64,000 nt of DNA, taken from positions 310,001-374,000 of the forward strand of contig NZ_AP023057.1 in NCBI RefSeq assembly GCF_016629565.1. Reading direction: 5' to 3'. A program made the translations under genes and the position numbers. Each line of letters opens with the position of its first letter. Position 1 is the first letter of the stretch. This DNA comes from Nitratiruptor sp. YY08-10. Its GTDB lineage: Bacteria > Campylobacterota > Campylobacteria > Campylobacterales > Nitratiruptoraceae. Below, piece by piece: positions 42,567 through 51,442 of the stretch. Below the pieces are notes generated by a model. That model saw only the letters and a program-made list of their open reading frames with translations, was not told where the DNA came from and made no database searches.

Positions 42567-43807
42567 TGATTGCTCCCGTTCCTCTCTTTGTCAACAAGAA
42601 AGAGCGTGTGACACTCTTTATAGCTTTATTGCTACTATTTTCTTTTCAACTTTTTTCGCTTTATAAAGAATATCAAGCTTTTTTCGATTCTTCAAAGCAT
42701 TTTACGAAAGCTACAGTGCTCAACCAGTATCAAAAACGAAGACACTGGGTTTTGAAGATGCAAGATAGCAATGGAAACAGATTTTATACTACAAGTGCAG
42801 AAGATCTGAAAGATTTGCGTGGTCGAAGGGTTGCTCTGCTTGTTTTTCGTTCAAAACATAAGCCATCTTTTTGGGACTTTTTACAAGGATTTTACGCTCC
42901 GAGCTATATTCTGCGTGTTTTGCCAGCAGATTCGCTGAAAGAGAAGTTACAAAGATGTATCGCTTCTCAGCACACTAATCCATTCTTTCAAGAACTTTTC
43001 AGTGCCCTTTTTCTGGCAACTCCTATGAAAAAGGAGTTTCGTGATAAAATCGCAAACTTTTCCATCAGCCATCTTGTTGCAATCAGTGGATTTCACCTTG
43101 GATTGATTGTTGCAGTTATTACATTTGTTTTTTCTATACTCCTTAAATCATTGTGGCAGCGCTTTTATCCCTATAAAAACCTGTATACGTATGCTTTTTC
43201 TTTTGCAATCTTTGTAGCAATTTCCTATACTCTCTTTTTAGGTGCGATTCCATCACTCATTCGGTCCTTGTGTATGCTCCTCTTTGGATTTTTTCTCTAT
43301 TCGAGGCATATGAAGATTCTCAGTTTTGAGACGCTTTTATGGGTAGTGTTGATTCTTATAGCGATTTTTCCCAAATTTTTGTTTTCGGTAGGCTTTTGGC
43401 TTTCAGTTAGTGGCGTATTTTATATCTATCTTTTTTTGCACCATTTTCGTTTTTCTAAAATAGCGATCTTTGTTTTGATCCATTTTTGGATGTATATAGT
43501 TATGATGCCTTTGTCACTCTTCATCTTTCACCATTTTAGTTTGATGCAGCTTTTTGCACCATTTTTGAGTATGTGTTTTGTTCTTTTTTATCCGGTAGAA
43601 CTTTTACTTCATGTTGTGGGATTCGGTGGAATGTTGGATGAAATACTTGGATTTTTACACAGTACGCATACTGTTATGAAGATAGATTTTCCATTGTGGC
43701 TGCTACTTTTGCATATCCTCAATTCTTTCTTGGCTATCTGGTACAGATGGGCAGTTGTCCTGGTTGTGGCCATTCCTGTTATATTTTTGATTTATCATAT
43801 AGCATAG
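42566..43807 (+). CDS. comEC: ComEC/Rec2-type competence channel, short form
   Basis: A 413-residue inner-membrane protein with about eight to ten hydrophobic helices. The competence-domain mark is HLVAISGFHLGL (about residue 176), followed by GAIPSLIRSLCM. Only the OB-like N-terminal part and the membrane channel are present; the C-terminal metallo-beta-lactamase domain of Bacillus ComEC is absent, as in Helicobacter. It would carry single-stranded DNA across the inner membrane. The ATG overlaps the dnaB stop. The last 105 bases overlap yihY on the other strand. Confidence 0.87.
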   Translation: MIAPVPLFVNKKERVTLFIALLLLFSFQLFSLYKEYQAFFDSSKHFTKATVLNQYQKRRHWVLKMQDSNGNRFYTTSAEDLKDLRGRRVALLVFRSKHKPSFWDFLQGFYAPSYILRVLPADSLKEKLQRCIASQHTNPFFQELFSALFLATPMKKEFRDKIANFSISHLVAISGFHLGLIVAVITFVFSILLKSLWQRFYPYKNLYTYAFSFAIFVAISYTLFLGAIPSLIRSLCMLLFGFFLYSRHMKILSFETLLWVVLILIAIFPKFLFSVGFWLSVSGVFYIYLFLHHFRFSKIAIFVLIHFWMYIVMMPLSLFIFHHFSLMQLFAPFLSMCFVLFYPVELLLHVVGFGGMLDEILGFLHSTHTVMKIDFPLWLLLLHILNSFLAIWYRWAVVLVVAIPVIFLIYHIA

Positions 43808-44554
43808 TTTCAAACCGTACAAAAAGATCTGCCATGAGATATAAATCCACAAAAAGAAAAACAAAATTGTGCTGAAAGAACCATACAGGGTTGCATAGGT
43901 TTTGCTGTAAATTACATAATAGACAAAAAGATTTTTACCGATATCCCATACAAGAGATGCTATAAAAGAGGAATAAAAAGCCGCTTTTGGATGGATCCAT
44001 GTAGTGGAAGAGATTTTATAGGTGATAAAAAAGATCGCCCAGATGATAAGATAGGGAAAGATTGAGAGAAAATCGATCCAGTTAGTGTATTCGTAGCTGT
44101 TGAGTGTATGCTGGATTTTTGTAGAGAGATAAAATGAAAGCGCTAATCCGATAGGAGCGAGTGTCATTAGCGTCCAATAGGTGGTTATAGAGTCCCAAAA
44201 GCTTCTGGGGCTTGTTTTAAAGATCTTGTTGACAATGTATTCGTAATTTTGAAAAAACATAATGGAAGCAAAGAGAACAAAAACAAATCCAATGATGCCA
44301 AGTTTTGAGCTGTTTTGTAAAAAGGTGTCCAGGTAAGTTGAAAGGGTTTCTTGTTGAGTCGGAATGAGACTGGTAAAGATAAAGTGTTTCAATTTTTCAT
44401 AATACTCAGAAAAGCTGGGGAGTTTCGTAAATATCGTAAAAAAAACCAAAAGCAAAGGAACGATAGAAAAGATGGTATAAAAACTAAGCGATGCGGCATA
44501 CAGACCGATATCTGGATCATAAAAGGTTTTAATCAACTCTTTTAATCTGTTCAA
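43703..44554 (-). CDS. YihY/BrkB family inner-membrane protein
   Basis: A 283-residue protein with six hydrophobic helices and the YihY marks: GLYAASLSFYTIFSIVPLLL near the N-terminus, FWDSITTYWTLMTLAPIGLALS, and FYSSFIASLVWDIGKNLFVYYV with TLYGSFSTILFFFLWIYIS. The old name RNase BN does not describe its function, which is unknown. About 40 hydrophilic residues follow the last helix, and these lie in the part that overlaps comEC. Confidence 0.88.
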   Translation of the reverse strand: MNRLKELIKTFYDPDIGLYAASLSFYTIFSIVPLLLVFFTIFTKLPSFSEYYEKLKHFIFTSLIPTQQETLSTYLDTFLQNSSKLGIIGFVFVLFASIMFFQNYEYIVNKIFKTSPRSFWDSITTYWTLMTLAPIGLALSFYLSTKIQHTLNSYEYTNWIDFLSIFPYLIIWAIFFITYKISSTTWIHPKAAFYSSFIASLVWDIGKNLFVYYVIYSKTYATLYGSFSTILFFFLWIYISWQIFLYGLKLCYMINQKYNRNGHNQDNCPSVPDSQERIEDMQK

Positions 44555-44616
44555 CTGTTATCCTTGGGATAGGTGATTAGGAACACATTCCCGATTCCTA
44601 ATTTCCGATGTTATTT

Positions 44617-44820
44617 GTCGATGCATTCCTTTGCTTTCGTCAGTGTCAAACCCGCTTTAAGTGTCAGGCGACAAGCAGTTGTCGTTTGCTTGGGCCCGCT
44701 CGCTTCGCTCACTCTTTCAGTACCCTGAGTTTGTCGGTGCATTCACTTCGTTCTGCACATCGTCAAACCCGCTTTGACTGTCAGACGACAAGCAGTTGTC
44801 GTTTGCTTGACGGTCAAAGC
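44617..44820. repeat. Two copies of a stem-loop repeat between glcD and yihY
   Basis: Units 44617-44692 and 44733-44809 share a start (TGCATTC) and a 48-base core (44645-44692 and 44762-44809) differing at few positions. Each contains CGACAA/TTGTCG around GCAG. In the second unit GCTTTGAC (44771-44778) also pairs with GTCAAAGC (44813-44820), which reaches over the glcD stop codon, so that copy can form a long stem that may end glcD mRNA. The 259 bases between glcD and yihY hold nothing else I recognise except the yihY upstream region. Confidence 0.85.
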
Positions 44821-46199
44821 CCCATTTTTCCGGGGTTGAGGATATTGTTTGGATCAAAAGCCTTTTTGATGGCTCGAAAGAGATTCATCTCCTCTTGGGT
44901 AAACGCCATCTTCATAAATGGGGCTTTTGATAGGCCAATTCCGTGTTCACCGCTCAGTGTTCCACCGATTTCGATCGTCTTTTCAAAAATCTCTTCGATG
45001 GCTTTATAACCGATCTCTACCTGTTTTGGATCGCTGCCATCCACCATAACGTTGGTGTGTACGTTGCCGTCTCCCGTATGACCAAAACAGGGGATTTTTA
45101 CCCCGTACTTTTTGGATATGCGATCTACCTCTTCAAGATATCTTGGAAGCTCACTTCTTGGGACGGTTACATCTTCGTTGATCTTTTTGCTTCCGTAGAT
45201 AGTGATGCTTTGACTGGCATTACGTCTAGCAAACCAGATATCAGCTGCCTCTTTCTCATCTTTTGCGATACGAAACTCTGTTGCACCGTTTTCTTTGAAA
45301 AACTTTTCAAGGAGTCCTATTTGATAGTCAATCTCTTCTTCTACGTTTCCGTCAATATCGCTGATCAAAATTGCTCCGGCATCGACCGGCAATCCTTTAT
45401 GGAATTTCTCTTCTACCGCACGAATTGTGAGATTATCCAAAAACTCCATCGCAACTGGATTGGCTCCGCCGGCGAGTGATTTGTAAACGGCATTCATCGC
45501 TTCTGTAACCGTTGGGAATACACCCATGACCGTTTTTGTCAAGCGAGGTTTGCTTAAAAGTCTGAGTGTGATTTCTGTGATAACGGCTAATGTTCCTTCA
45601 CTTGCCACTAAGATACCGGCGATATTGTACCCTGCTACATCTTTGATCGTTTTCTTTCCAGCTCGAATGATGTCTCCGTTTGGCAAGACTGCCCGCAGTG
45701 CCATAACGTAATCTTTTGTGATGCCGTACTTTGCCGCTCGCATACCCCCGGCATTTTCGGCAACATTGCCTCCGATTGTGGAGTAGTCCTGGCTTGCCGG
45801 ATCTGGCGGATAGAAAAGTCCAAGCTTTTCCACCTCTTTTTGCAGCACTTTGTTGATTACGCCTGGCTGTACGACGGCTACCATGTTTTTGGTATCAATC
45901 TCCAAAATTTTGTTCATATGTTTTTCCACAGCCAGTACCACGCCTCCACCAACAGGGAGTGCACCACCGGTAAACCCACTTCCAGCACCTCTTGGAACTA
46001 CCGGGATTTTGTGTTCATTGCAGTATTTCAGTACTTTACTGACATCCGCTTCATCTTTTGGGAAAACGACAACATCAGGTTTGAAATGCTCTCTTGTTGC
46101 ATCATAGGAGTATGCCAGACGATGAGGCTTATCGCTTTTGACATTCTCTTTGCCTACAAGGTTTTCAAGGGCCTGGATATGCTCTTTGACAACCATCAT
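44814..46199 (-). CDS. glcD: FAD-linked oxidase, glycolate/lactate oxidase subunit GlcD-like
   Basis: A 461-residue flavoprotein. The FAD-binding domain has VVPRGAGSGFTGGALPVGGG (about 70-90) and STIGGNVAENAGG; the C-terminal domain has CFGHTGDGNVHTNV (substrate and FAD-facing His) and SGEHGIGLSKAPFM, ending NNILNPGKMGL. It oxidises a 2-hydroxyacid such as glycolate or D-lactate; the exact substrate is not readable. The first ATG overlaps the stop of the PgbA-like gene (ATGA). In Helicobacter pylori glcD also neighbours pgbA, as I recall. Confidence 0.93.
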   Translation of the reverse strand: MMVVKEHIQALENLVGKENVKSDKPHRLAYSYDATREHFKPDVVVFPKDEADVSKVLKYCNEHKIPVVPRGAGSGFTGGALPVGGGVVLAVEKHMNKILEIDTKNMVAVVQPGVINKVLQKEVEKLGLFYPPDPASQDYSTIGGNVAENAGGMRAAKYGITKDYVMALRAVLPNGDIIRAGKKTIKDVAGYNIAGILVASEGTLAVITEITLRLLSKPRLTKTVMGVFPTVTEAMNAVYKSLAGGANPVAMEFLDNLTIRAVEEKFHKGLPVDAGAILISDIDGNVEEEIDYQIGLLEKFFKENGATEFRIAKDEKEAADIWFARRNASQSITIYGSKKINEDVTVPRSELPRYLEEVDRISKKYGVKIPCFGHTGDGNVHTNVMVDGSDPKQVEIGYKAIEEIFEKTIEIGGTLSGEHGIGLSKAPFMKMAFTQEEMNLFRAIKKAFDPNNILNPGKMGL

Positions 46200-46885
46200 T
46201 GCACCACCAAAGATCGATAGTATGCATTGTAGTCATTTATTTCGCTGCTTCCAAAAAAGTTAAAAATGGAAGTCTCCACTTTTCCTATTCGGGAATAAAA
46301 TGGTGTGTTGATTTTTTGTGGTGATGTTGATAGCTTGACAGATTGTAATGACTGCATTGTGTAGCAGTCCGTTTTGTGGATTGTGTTATCAAAGACGATA
46401 TAGACCACTCCCACGGCATATTTGTTACAAAACTGTTTAAAATCCTCTTTTGTCGGTGCAGGTTCTTTATTTTTTGAAAGTTCGGCTAAGAAAAGGTCTG
46501 GATGGAGCAATTGAGTATTTGTATCGATTTTTGATTGCGCAGCCTGAAATGTAAGAAGATCAGGTGCAACGATCGTCGCTCTATCATAAAGATAACCCAA
46601 AATCACCTCGTCACCAGGTTTCGGTGTCAGTTTTGGTTTTGGTAAAGAGTCCTGTTTTAAAGCATCGTATATCATAAAGCGTACTTTGCCATTTCCCTCG
46701 TATACCGCTCTTGCAACGATTGTAGAATGGGTCGCATCATAGTGGTGTACCACAATTCCGCTCATTCCTTTTTGTGCTTCAACAGGTTTGATAACCGCTT
46801 CATTTTCCGATACGGAAAGAATCTGCGATTTTGTCTGGGCAAAGAGCACGAAAGGCAGCATCAAAAATATCAAAAAACGTATCAC
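46196..46885 (-). CDS. PgbA N-terminal domain family exported protein
   Basis: A 229-residue protein with a signal peptide (MIRFLIFLMLPFVLFAQ). The stretch KSQILSVSENEAVIKPVEAQKGMSG and the following IVVHHYDATHSTIVA are typical of the N-terminal domain of Helicobacter plasminogen-binding protein PgbA. The Helicobacter protein has a long Lys-rich C-terminal tail; it is absent here, so plasminogen binding is not implied. The role in free-living relatives is unknown. The next gene upstream, divergent, is Csd3-like, which suggests a cell-envelope role. Confidence 0.8.
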   Translation of the reverse strand: MIRFLIFLMLPFVLFAQTKSQILSVSENEAVIKPVEAQKGMSGIVVHHYDATHSTIVARAVYEGNGKVRFMIYDALKQDSLPKPKLTPKPGDEVILGYLYDRATIVAPDLLTFQAAQSKIDTNTQLLHPDLFLAELSKNKEPAPTKEDFKQFCNKYAVGVVYIVFDNTIHKTDCYTMQSLQSVKLSTSPQKINTPFYSRIGKVETSIFNFFGSSEINDYNAYYRSLVVQ

Positions 46886-47025
46886 GCATCATCTCCTTTT
46901 TCATTTCAATGTCTCATATAATAGCGATAGTTACCTTATAAAGTTGTAAGAAGAGTGAGAAAAGTAGCATATTTTTAAGTCTGTTTTAGATAAAATGAGA
47001 CCCTTATTTATGAGTCGGAGGCTTC

Positions 47026-48282
47026 ATGCGATATTTCATTCTCATACTATTTTTTCTTGGCATTTCTTTTGGTGCAGTTGTTGAAAAAAAGGTGTGGCAG
47101 AGTGGGGATACACTGCTTGGGTATTTGATTAAACATAATATTCCGACAAAGCTCTATTACGATCTTGATGATGAAGAGAAAGAGCTGACCGGAGAAATAA
47201 GAGCAGGTGTCACCTATTATCGGGTGATGGATTACGGAAACAAGAAAGAGACCAATGCAACTGCTCGAAATGGGCAGATTTTACACTTGCTAATTCCTGT
47301 AAATGAAGAGTTGCAGATCCATGTTTTCAAAGATGGTGACAAATATCGTTTTGAACTGATACCTATCCATTACCAAAAAATTGAAGACGGATTTTCTTTG
47401 GAACTGGATTGCTCACCATATATTGCGATCAAAAAAGCAACAGAAGGAAATGACCGGCTTGCCGGAGAGTTTGTTCGGGCATTTCGAAATGCTCCTATCG
47501 ATTTTTGTAGAAACATTCACTCTGGGGACAAGCTGGCGATTTTATATGAGCAAAAGTTTAGACTCGGTGATTTTTTCGGTATGCCAAGGATCAAAGCGGG
47601 AGTGGTGGAAGCTTTGGGCAAAAAGTACTATGTGTTCAATTATCAAGAGCGTTACTACGATGAAAAAGGAAGAGAACTTGAGACCTTTTTCCTTATCCGT
47701 CCAGTACGCCATGCAAGGATAACCTCTCGATTTACCCGAAAACGGTGGCATCCGATTTTACACAAATACAGGGCACATCTGGGTGTCGATTTTGGTGCAC
47801 CAAGAGGAACGCATGTTTATGCAGCCGGGAATGGCCGAGTCATTTTTTCCGGAAGAAAAGGTGGATATGGCAATGTGATCATTATCGCCCATGCGGATGG
47901 ATATAGAACATTGTATGCGCACTTGCAAAAACGACTTGTTCGAAGAGGCAGGCGCGTCAAACAGGGTTCTTTAATAGGTCTCGTGGGGTCCACTGGACTC
48001 AGTACAGGTCCGCATCTGCATTTTGGACTCTATAAAAACGGTCGGGCCATCAATCCTTTAAGTGTGGTCAAAATTACAAAAAGCAAATTGAAGGGCAAAC
48101 GACTGAAAATGTTTAGAGCAATGACGAAGCGATATAAAAATGAGCTTGAAAAACTCATACAGAGTCAAAAACAGCCACTGACTATACGTGTGACGCATGA
48201 GATGATGGAGTATTTTAAAGGAGGGGAAGATGGAAAAGGTGGAATTGATCAAAATAGGACAAATTCTTCAAACGGAGCTTAA
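47026..48282 (+). CDS. csd3: M23 family peptidoglycan peptidase, Csd3-like
   Basis: A 418-residue exported zinc peptidase. The signal peptide is residues 1-17; a LysM-like or OapA-like N-terminal domain (GDTLLGYLIKHNI) and an inhibitory middle domain precede the LytM domain (about 245-345) with HLGVDFGAP and GPHLHFGLY, holding the zinc His and Asp ligands. Csd3 of Helicobacter cuts and trims peptidoglycan crosslinks to set helical shape and is encoded near pgbA and glcD there. CGGAGG precedes the ATG; TAAAAT at 46991-46996 is a possible -10 box. The last 53 bases overlap mgtE. Confidence 0.9.
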   Translation: MRYFILILFFLGISFGAVVEKKVWQSGDTLLGYLIKHNIPTKLYYDLDDEEKELTGEIRAGVTYYRVMDYGNKKETNATARNGQILHLLIPVNEELQIHVFKDGDKYRFELIPIHYQKIEDGFSLELDCSPYIAIKKATEGNDRLAGEFVRAFRNAPIDFCRNIHSGDKLAILYEQKFRLGDFFGMPRIKAGVVEALGKKYYVFNYQERYYDEKGRELETFFLIRPVRHARITSRFTRKRWHPILHKYRAHLGVDFGAPRGTHVYAAGNGRVIFSGRKGGYGNVIIIAHADGYRTLYAHLQKRLVRRGRRVKQGSLIGLVGSTGLSTGPHLHFGLYKNGRAINPLSVVKITKSKLKGKRLKMFRAMTKRYKNELEKLIQSQKQPLTIRVTHEMMEYFKGGEDGKGGIDQNRTNSSNGA

Positions 48283-49588
48283 AACAAAGAAGATTTCTCT
48301 TCATCCCAGTGAAATAGCAGCATATCTCAAATACCTCGCTACAGAGGATCCGGATGAATTTAATGCAATCCTCCGCCAGCTTCCCGAAGAAGTACTTGGC
48401 GAGGTTTTGTTGGAACTTCCTGAATCAATCAAAGATGAGGCGATTGAAAGCCTTTCTGTTAAAAAATTGGCGAAGGCGATAGAGGAACTTGATAGTGACG
48501 ATGCGGTTGATTTAGTTAAAGATATTGAAGATATTGATGAAACTTTAGAAAAGCAGGTCCTTGATAATATTGATAAAGAGTATAAAGAGGAGATTGAGGA
48601 GCTCAGTGCATACGATGAGGAGACTGCCGGTGCCTATATGCAAACGGAAGTTTTTAAAGCGTATGAAGAAGAAAGAGTAGCAGATGCGATTGAGCGTCTT
48701 CGTAAACTAAAAGATGAAGGAGAACTCTCCAATATCCACCAGGTATATGTGGTGGACAAAGAGGGGGTTCTCAAAGCTGTCATTCCTCTTGAAGATTTGA
48801 TTCTTTATGATTTTAATGAACGCTTTAGCGATATTATTCATGAAAAACGGTATGAGCCAATTGCAGTTCATGCAGACGAATCAGTTGCAGATCTAATTAA
48901 AAAATTTGAGGATTACAATCTTTCAGTTGTGGCGGTTGTGGATGAGAAAGGAAGACTGCTTGGACGTATCACTTCAGACGATGTAATCGATTTGATCGAA
49001 GAACAAGCTACCGAACAGATCTATAACCTAGCGGGTGTTGAAGATGAGGTTGAAGAAGAGGGGGATATCAAAGAAGTAACCAAAAAAAGAGCCTGGTGGC
49101 TTTTTATCAATCTTGGTACGGCGATTCTTGCTTCGTTTGTGATCGGTCTATTTGATGAGACGATACAAAAGTACGTGGCACTGGCGGTTTTGATGCCGAT
49201 TGTTGCTTCTATGGGGGGCAATGCAGGGACGCAGACACTGACGGTTGTGGTTCGAAAACTTGCTCTTGGAGAGATTGACTGGCAAAACGCGAAAAAAGCA
49301 CTGATTCATGAAACGGTGATATCTTTGATAAATGGTGCAATCTTTGCAGTAGTCATGGGTGTGATAGCTTGGGTTTGGTTTCATGATCATCTGTTAGGGG
49401 TAGTGATAGCACTTGCTATGGTGATCAATCTTTTGGCTGCTGGATTCTTTGGTGCAGTGATACCGCTTTTTTTGAAAAAAATTGGGCAAGATCCAGCCGT
49501 TGGAAGCAGTGTTCTTTTGACCACTGTAACCGACGTTGTAGGTTTCTTTGCCTTTTTGGGATTAGCAAAAGCGATGTTGGTGCACTGA
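48230..49588 (+). CDS. mgtE: Magnesium transporter MgtE
   Basis: A 452-residue protein with the MgtE plan: an N-terminal superhelical domain (about 15-130, acidic, LDSDDAVDLVKDI), two CBS domains (about 140-265, including VYVVDKEGVL and VVDEKGRLLGRITSDDVID), a plug helix, and five membrane helices from about residue 285 with the magnesium-site region VASMGGNAGTQTLT and a late Asp in VTDVVGF. The start, ATG 48230, lies inside the Csd3-like gene behind AAAGGAGGGG. Confidence 0.95.
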   Translation: MEKVELIKIGQILQTELKTKKISLHPSEIAAYLKYLATEDPDEFNAILRQLPEEVLGEVLLELPESIKDEAIESLSVKKLAKAIEELDSDDAVDLVKDIEDIDETLEKQVLDNIDKEYKEEIEELSAYDEETAGAYMQTEVFKAYEEERVADAIERLRKLKDEGELSNIHQVYVVDKEGVLKAVIPLEDLILYDFNERFSDIIHEKRYEPIAVHADESVADLIKKFEDYNLSVVAVVDEKGRLLGRITSDDVIDLIEEQATEQIYNLAGVEDEVEEEGDIKEVTKKRAWWLFINLGTAILASFVIGLFDETIQKYVALAVLMPIVASMGGNAGTQTLTVVVRKLALGEIDWQNAKKALIHETVISLINGAIFAVVMGVIAWVWFHDHLLGVVIALAMVINLLAAGFFGAVIPLFLKKIGQDPAVGSSVLLTTVTDVVGFFAFLGLAKAMLVH

Positions 49589-49589
49589 T

Positions 49590-50135
49590 ATGATTAAACG
49601 AATAGAACCCTTGAAAGATCCAAAATTTATCCATCCGGTAAAAATCATCTATGATAGGGATGGGGAAGAGCTGTCTTGGGAGGCAGTGAAAGCGCATGAC
49701 AGTGTGGCTGTTTTACTGTATCATTCCAAAAAAGAGGCTTTTGTGCTGGTAAAACAGTTTCGACCGGCTCTTTATATGCAGCATGGCTACCCTTATAGCT
49801 TTGAGTTGTGTGCCGGCATCGTGGATAAAAAGAAGAGTTTGGAAGAGATAGCCAAAGAGGAGATAATTGAAGAGACAGGCTATCAAGCACAATCGTTAGA
49901 AAAGATCACCTCTTTTTACACTTCTGTAGGATTTGCTGGATCCAAACAGACTCTTTTTTATGCTGAAGTAGAACAAAAAGTGAGTGAAGGTGGAGGGATA
50001 GAGGACGAGAAGATAGAAGTAGTTTATCTACCCCTCAATGAAGCAAAAGCATTTATGTATGATGAGTCCAAACCAAAAACGCCTGGACTTCTTTTTGCCT
50101 TTTGCTGGTGGTTTGAACAACATAAAGAGTATTAA
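49590..50135 (+). CDS. Nudix hydrolase (ADP-ribose/UDP-sugar pyrophosphatase type)
   Basis: A 181-residue protein of the NudF/UDP-sugar pyrophosphatase group. The Nudix box region is CAGIVDKKKSLEEIAK followed by EEIIEETGY (about 72-95). Compared with the consensus G-x5-E-x7-R-E-U-x-E-E-x-G, the first Glu is Lys and the Arg is Glu, while the later metal-binding Glu pair is kept. This variant may change activity. It begins one base after the mgtE stop. Confidence 0.85.
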   Translation: MIKRIEPLKDPKFIHPVKIIYDRDGEELSWEAVKAHDSVAVLLYHSKKEAFVLVKQFRPALYMQHGYPYSFELCAGIVDKKKSLEEIAKEEIIEETGYQAQSLEKITSFYTSVGFAGSKQTLFYAEVEQKVSEGGGIEDEKIEVVYLPLNEAKAFMYDESKPKTPGLLFAFCWWFEQHKEY

Positions 50136-50145
50136 ATTGATAGTT

Positions 50146-50586
50146 TTAGTCAAATCTATTGACAGTGAGTTTAGAAAAACGCTCTACATACTCCCAAAAT
50201 GCTTTTTTTAACGCTTCGTCTATCTCAAGCTCTTCCAGGGCTTCACGCATGGTGCCAAGCCACTCGATCCTTGCTTTTTCATCGATACTGAAGTTTTTAT
50301 GAAACTCCACCATATATTCATTCAGATCCTCTTCATCGGCTTCGTATAGTTTCGGTCCGCCACATATGGCAATAAAAAAGAGCGTATTTTTCTCTTTGAC
50401 CTTCGCAAACTCCTCTTCATCTTGAGGAAAAAAGTGTGCGATGTTGCTTTCATAAATTTTATCATAGAAGTTATACATAAAATCTCTCATACCATCTACT
50501 CCTCCAACAGCTTCGAAAAAAGCTTTGGGAGGATTGCTAAACGTTACGCATTCGCCTTTTTTTGTCGCAGTTATCTCAAATTTCAT
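50146..50586 (-). CDS. Truncated haemoglobin-like protein
   Basis: A 146-residue globin. The pattern FYDKIYESNIAHFFP is the B-E helix region of truncated haemoglobins, and VEFHKNFSIDEKARIEWLGTM holds the proximal haem His (about residue 97) followed by the usual Trp in helix G. It likely binds oxygen or nitric oxide, useful in a microaerobic nitrate reducer. An N-terminal extension of about 25 residues precedes the fold. The gene start overlaps the end of aguB by 11 bases. Confidence 0.82.
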   Translation of the reverse strand: MKFEITATKKGECVTFSNPPKAFFEAVGGVDGMRDFMYNFYDKIYESNIAHFFPQDEEEFAKVKEKNTLFFIAICGGPKLYEADEEDLNEYMVEFHKNFSIDEKARIEWLGTMREALEELEIDEALKKAFWEYVERFSKLTVNRFD

Positions 50587-51442
50587 CGCAATACCTTTTT
50601 AATAAACATTGATACGCATCAATCCTTCGATCTCGCAAAAATGGCCAGATATCTCTGACTGCTTTTATTCGATCCATATCAAGAGTTACCTCCAAAATCT
50701 CTTCTTGGTTACTGCCGGCTCGAGCTAACAACTCCCCTTGGGGACCACAGATAAAACTGTTTCCCCAAAATCGAATGCCTTGCAAACATCCTGTTTCATC
50801 CTTTTCAAATCCCACACGATTGACCGCTACAAGCGGTAATCCATTGGCAATCGCATGAGCCCGTTGTACCGTTATCCATGCATCGAGTTGGCGGTTTTTT
50901 TCTTCTTCGCTATCTTCATCAAACCATCCAATAGCCGTTGGATAGATAAGAATCTGCGCTCCCTTTAAGGCCATGATTCTTGCAGCTTCTGGATACCATT
51001 GATCCCAGCATACCAGCACGCCAAGTCTGCCCACAGATGTATCAATCGGTTCAAATCCAAGATCACCCGGTGTAAAGTAGAACTTCTCATAAAATCCAGG
51101 ATCGTCTGGAATGTGCATTTTACGATATTTTCCTGCCAATTTTCCTTTATCGAAAACGACTGCTGTGTTGTGATAGAGTCCTGGAGCTCGCATCTCAAAA
51201 AGAGATGTGACAAGGACAATCTTCTTTTCTTTACTGACGTTTTGCCAAAAAACTATGTCTTTTTCAAAATCTTTTGCCAAATCGAAAAATTGTGTTGCTT
51301 CACTTTGACAAAAGTAAGGGCCTTGGTGGAGCTCTTGTAAGACCACAAGTTCAGCATCAGCTTGGTCTATCATTTCACATGTTCTTTGGATGGTGGTCTC
51401 TTTGGTACCGTGAAATTTTTGCTGGATACAAGCTATTTTCAT
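50576..51442 (-). CDS. aguB: N-carbamoylputrescine amidohydrolase
   Basis: A 288-residue nitrilase-superfamily enzyme. The Glu-Lys-Cys triad is in VLQELHQGPYFC, GKYRKMHIPDDPGFYEK and LVCWDQWYPEAAR, and the spacing and DDPGFYEKFYF loop are those of AguB rather than of other amidases. It turns N-carbamoylputrescine into putrescine. The start is ATG 51442, overlapping the stop of the permease gene (ATGA). AguA lies at the other end of the same run, separated by the zinc transporter genes. Confidence 0.93.
   Translation of the reverse strand: MKIACIQQKFHGTKETTIQRTCEMIDQADAELVVLQELHQGPYFCQSEATQFFDLAKDFEKDIVFWQNVSKEKKIVLVTSLFEMRAPGLYHNTAVVFDKGKLAGKYRKMHIPDDPGFYEKFYFTPGDLGFEPIDTSVGRLGVLVCWDQWYPEAARIMALKGAQILIYPTAIGWFDEDSEEEKNRQLDAWITVQRAHAIANGLPLVAVNRVGFEKDETGCLQGIRFWGNSFICGPQGELLARAGSNQEEILEVTLDMDRIKAVRDIWPFLRDRRIDAYQCLLKRYCDEI

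Noticed and set aside
44608-45009. Plus-strand frame of 133 residues across the intergenic repeat
   Set aside because: It translates the two repeat units and then runs antisense through glcD; the repetition in the protein is only that of the DNA repeat.
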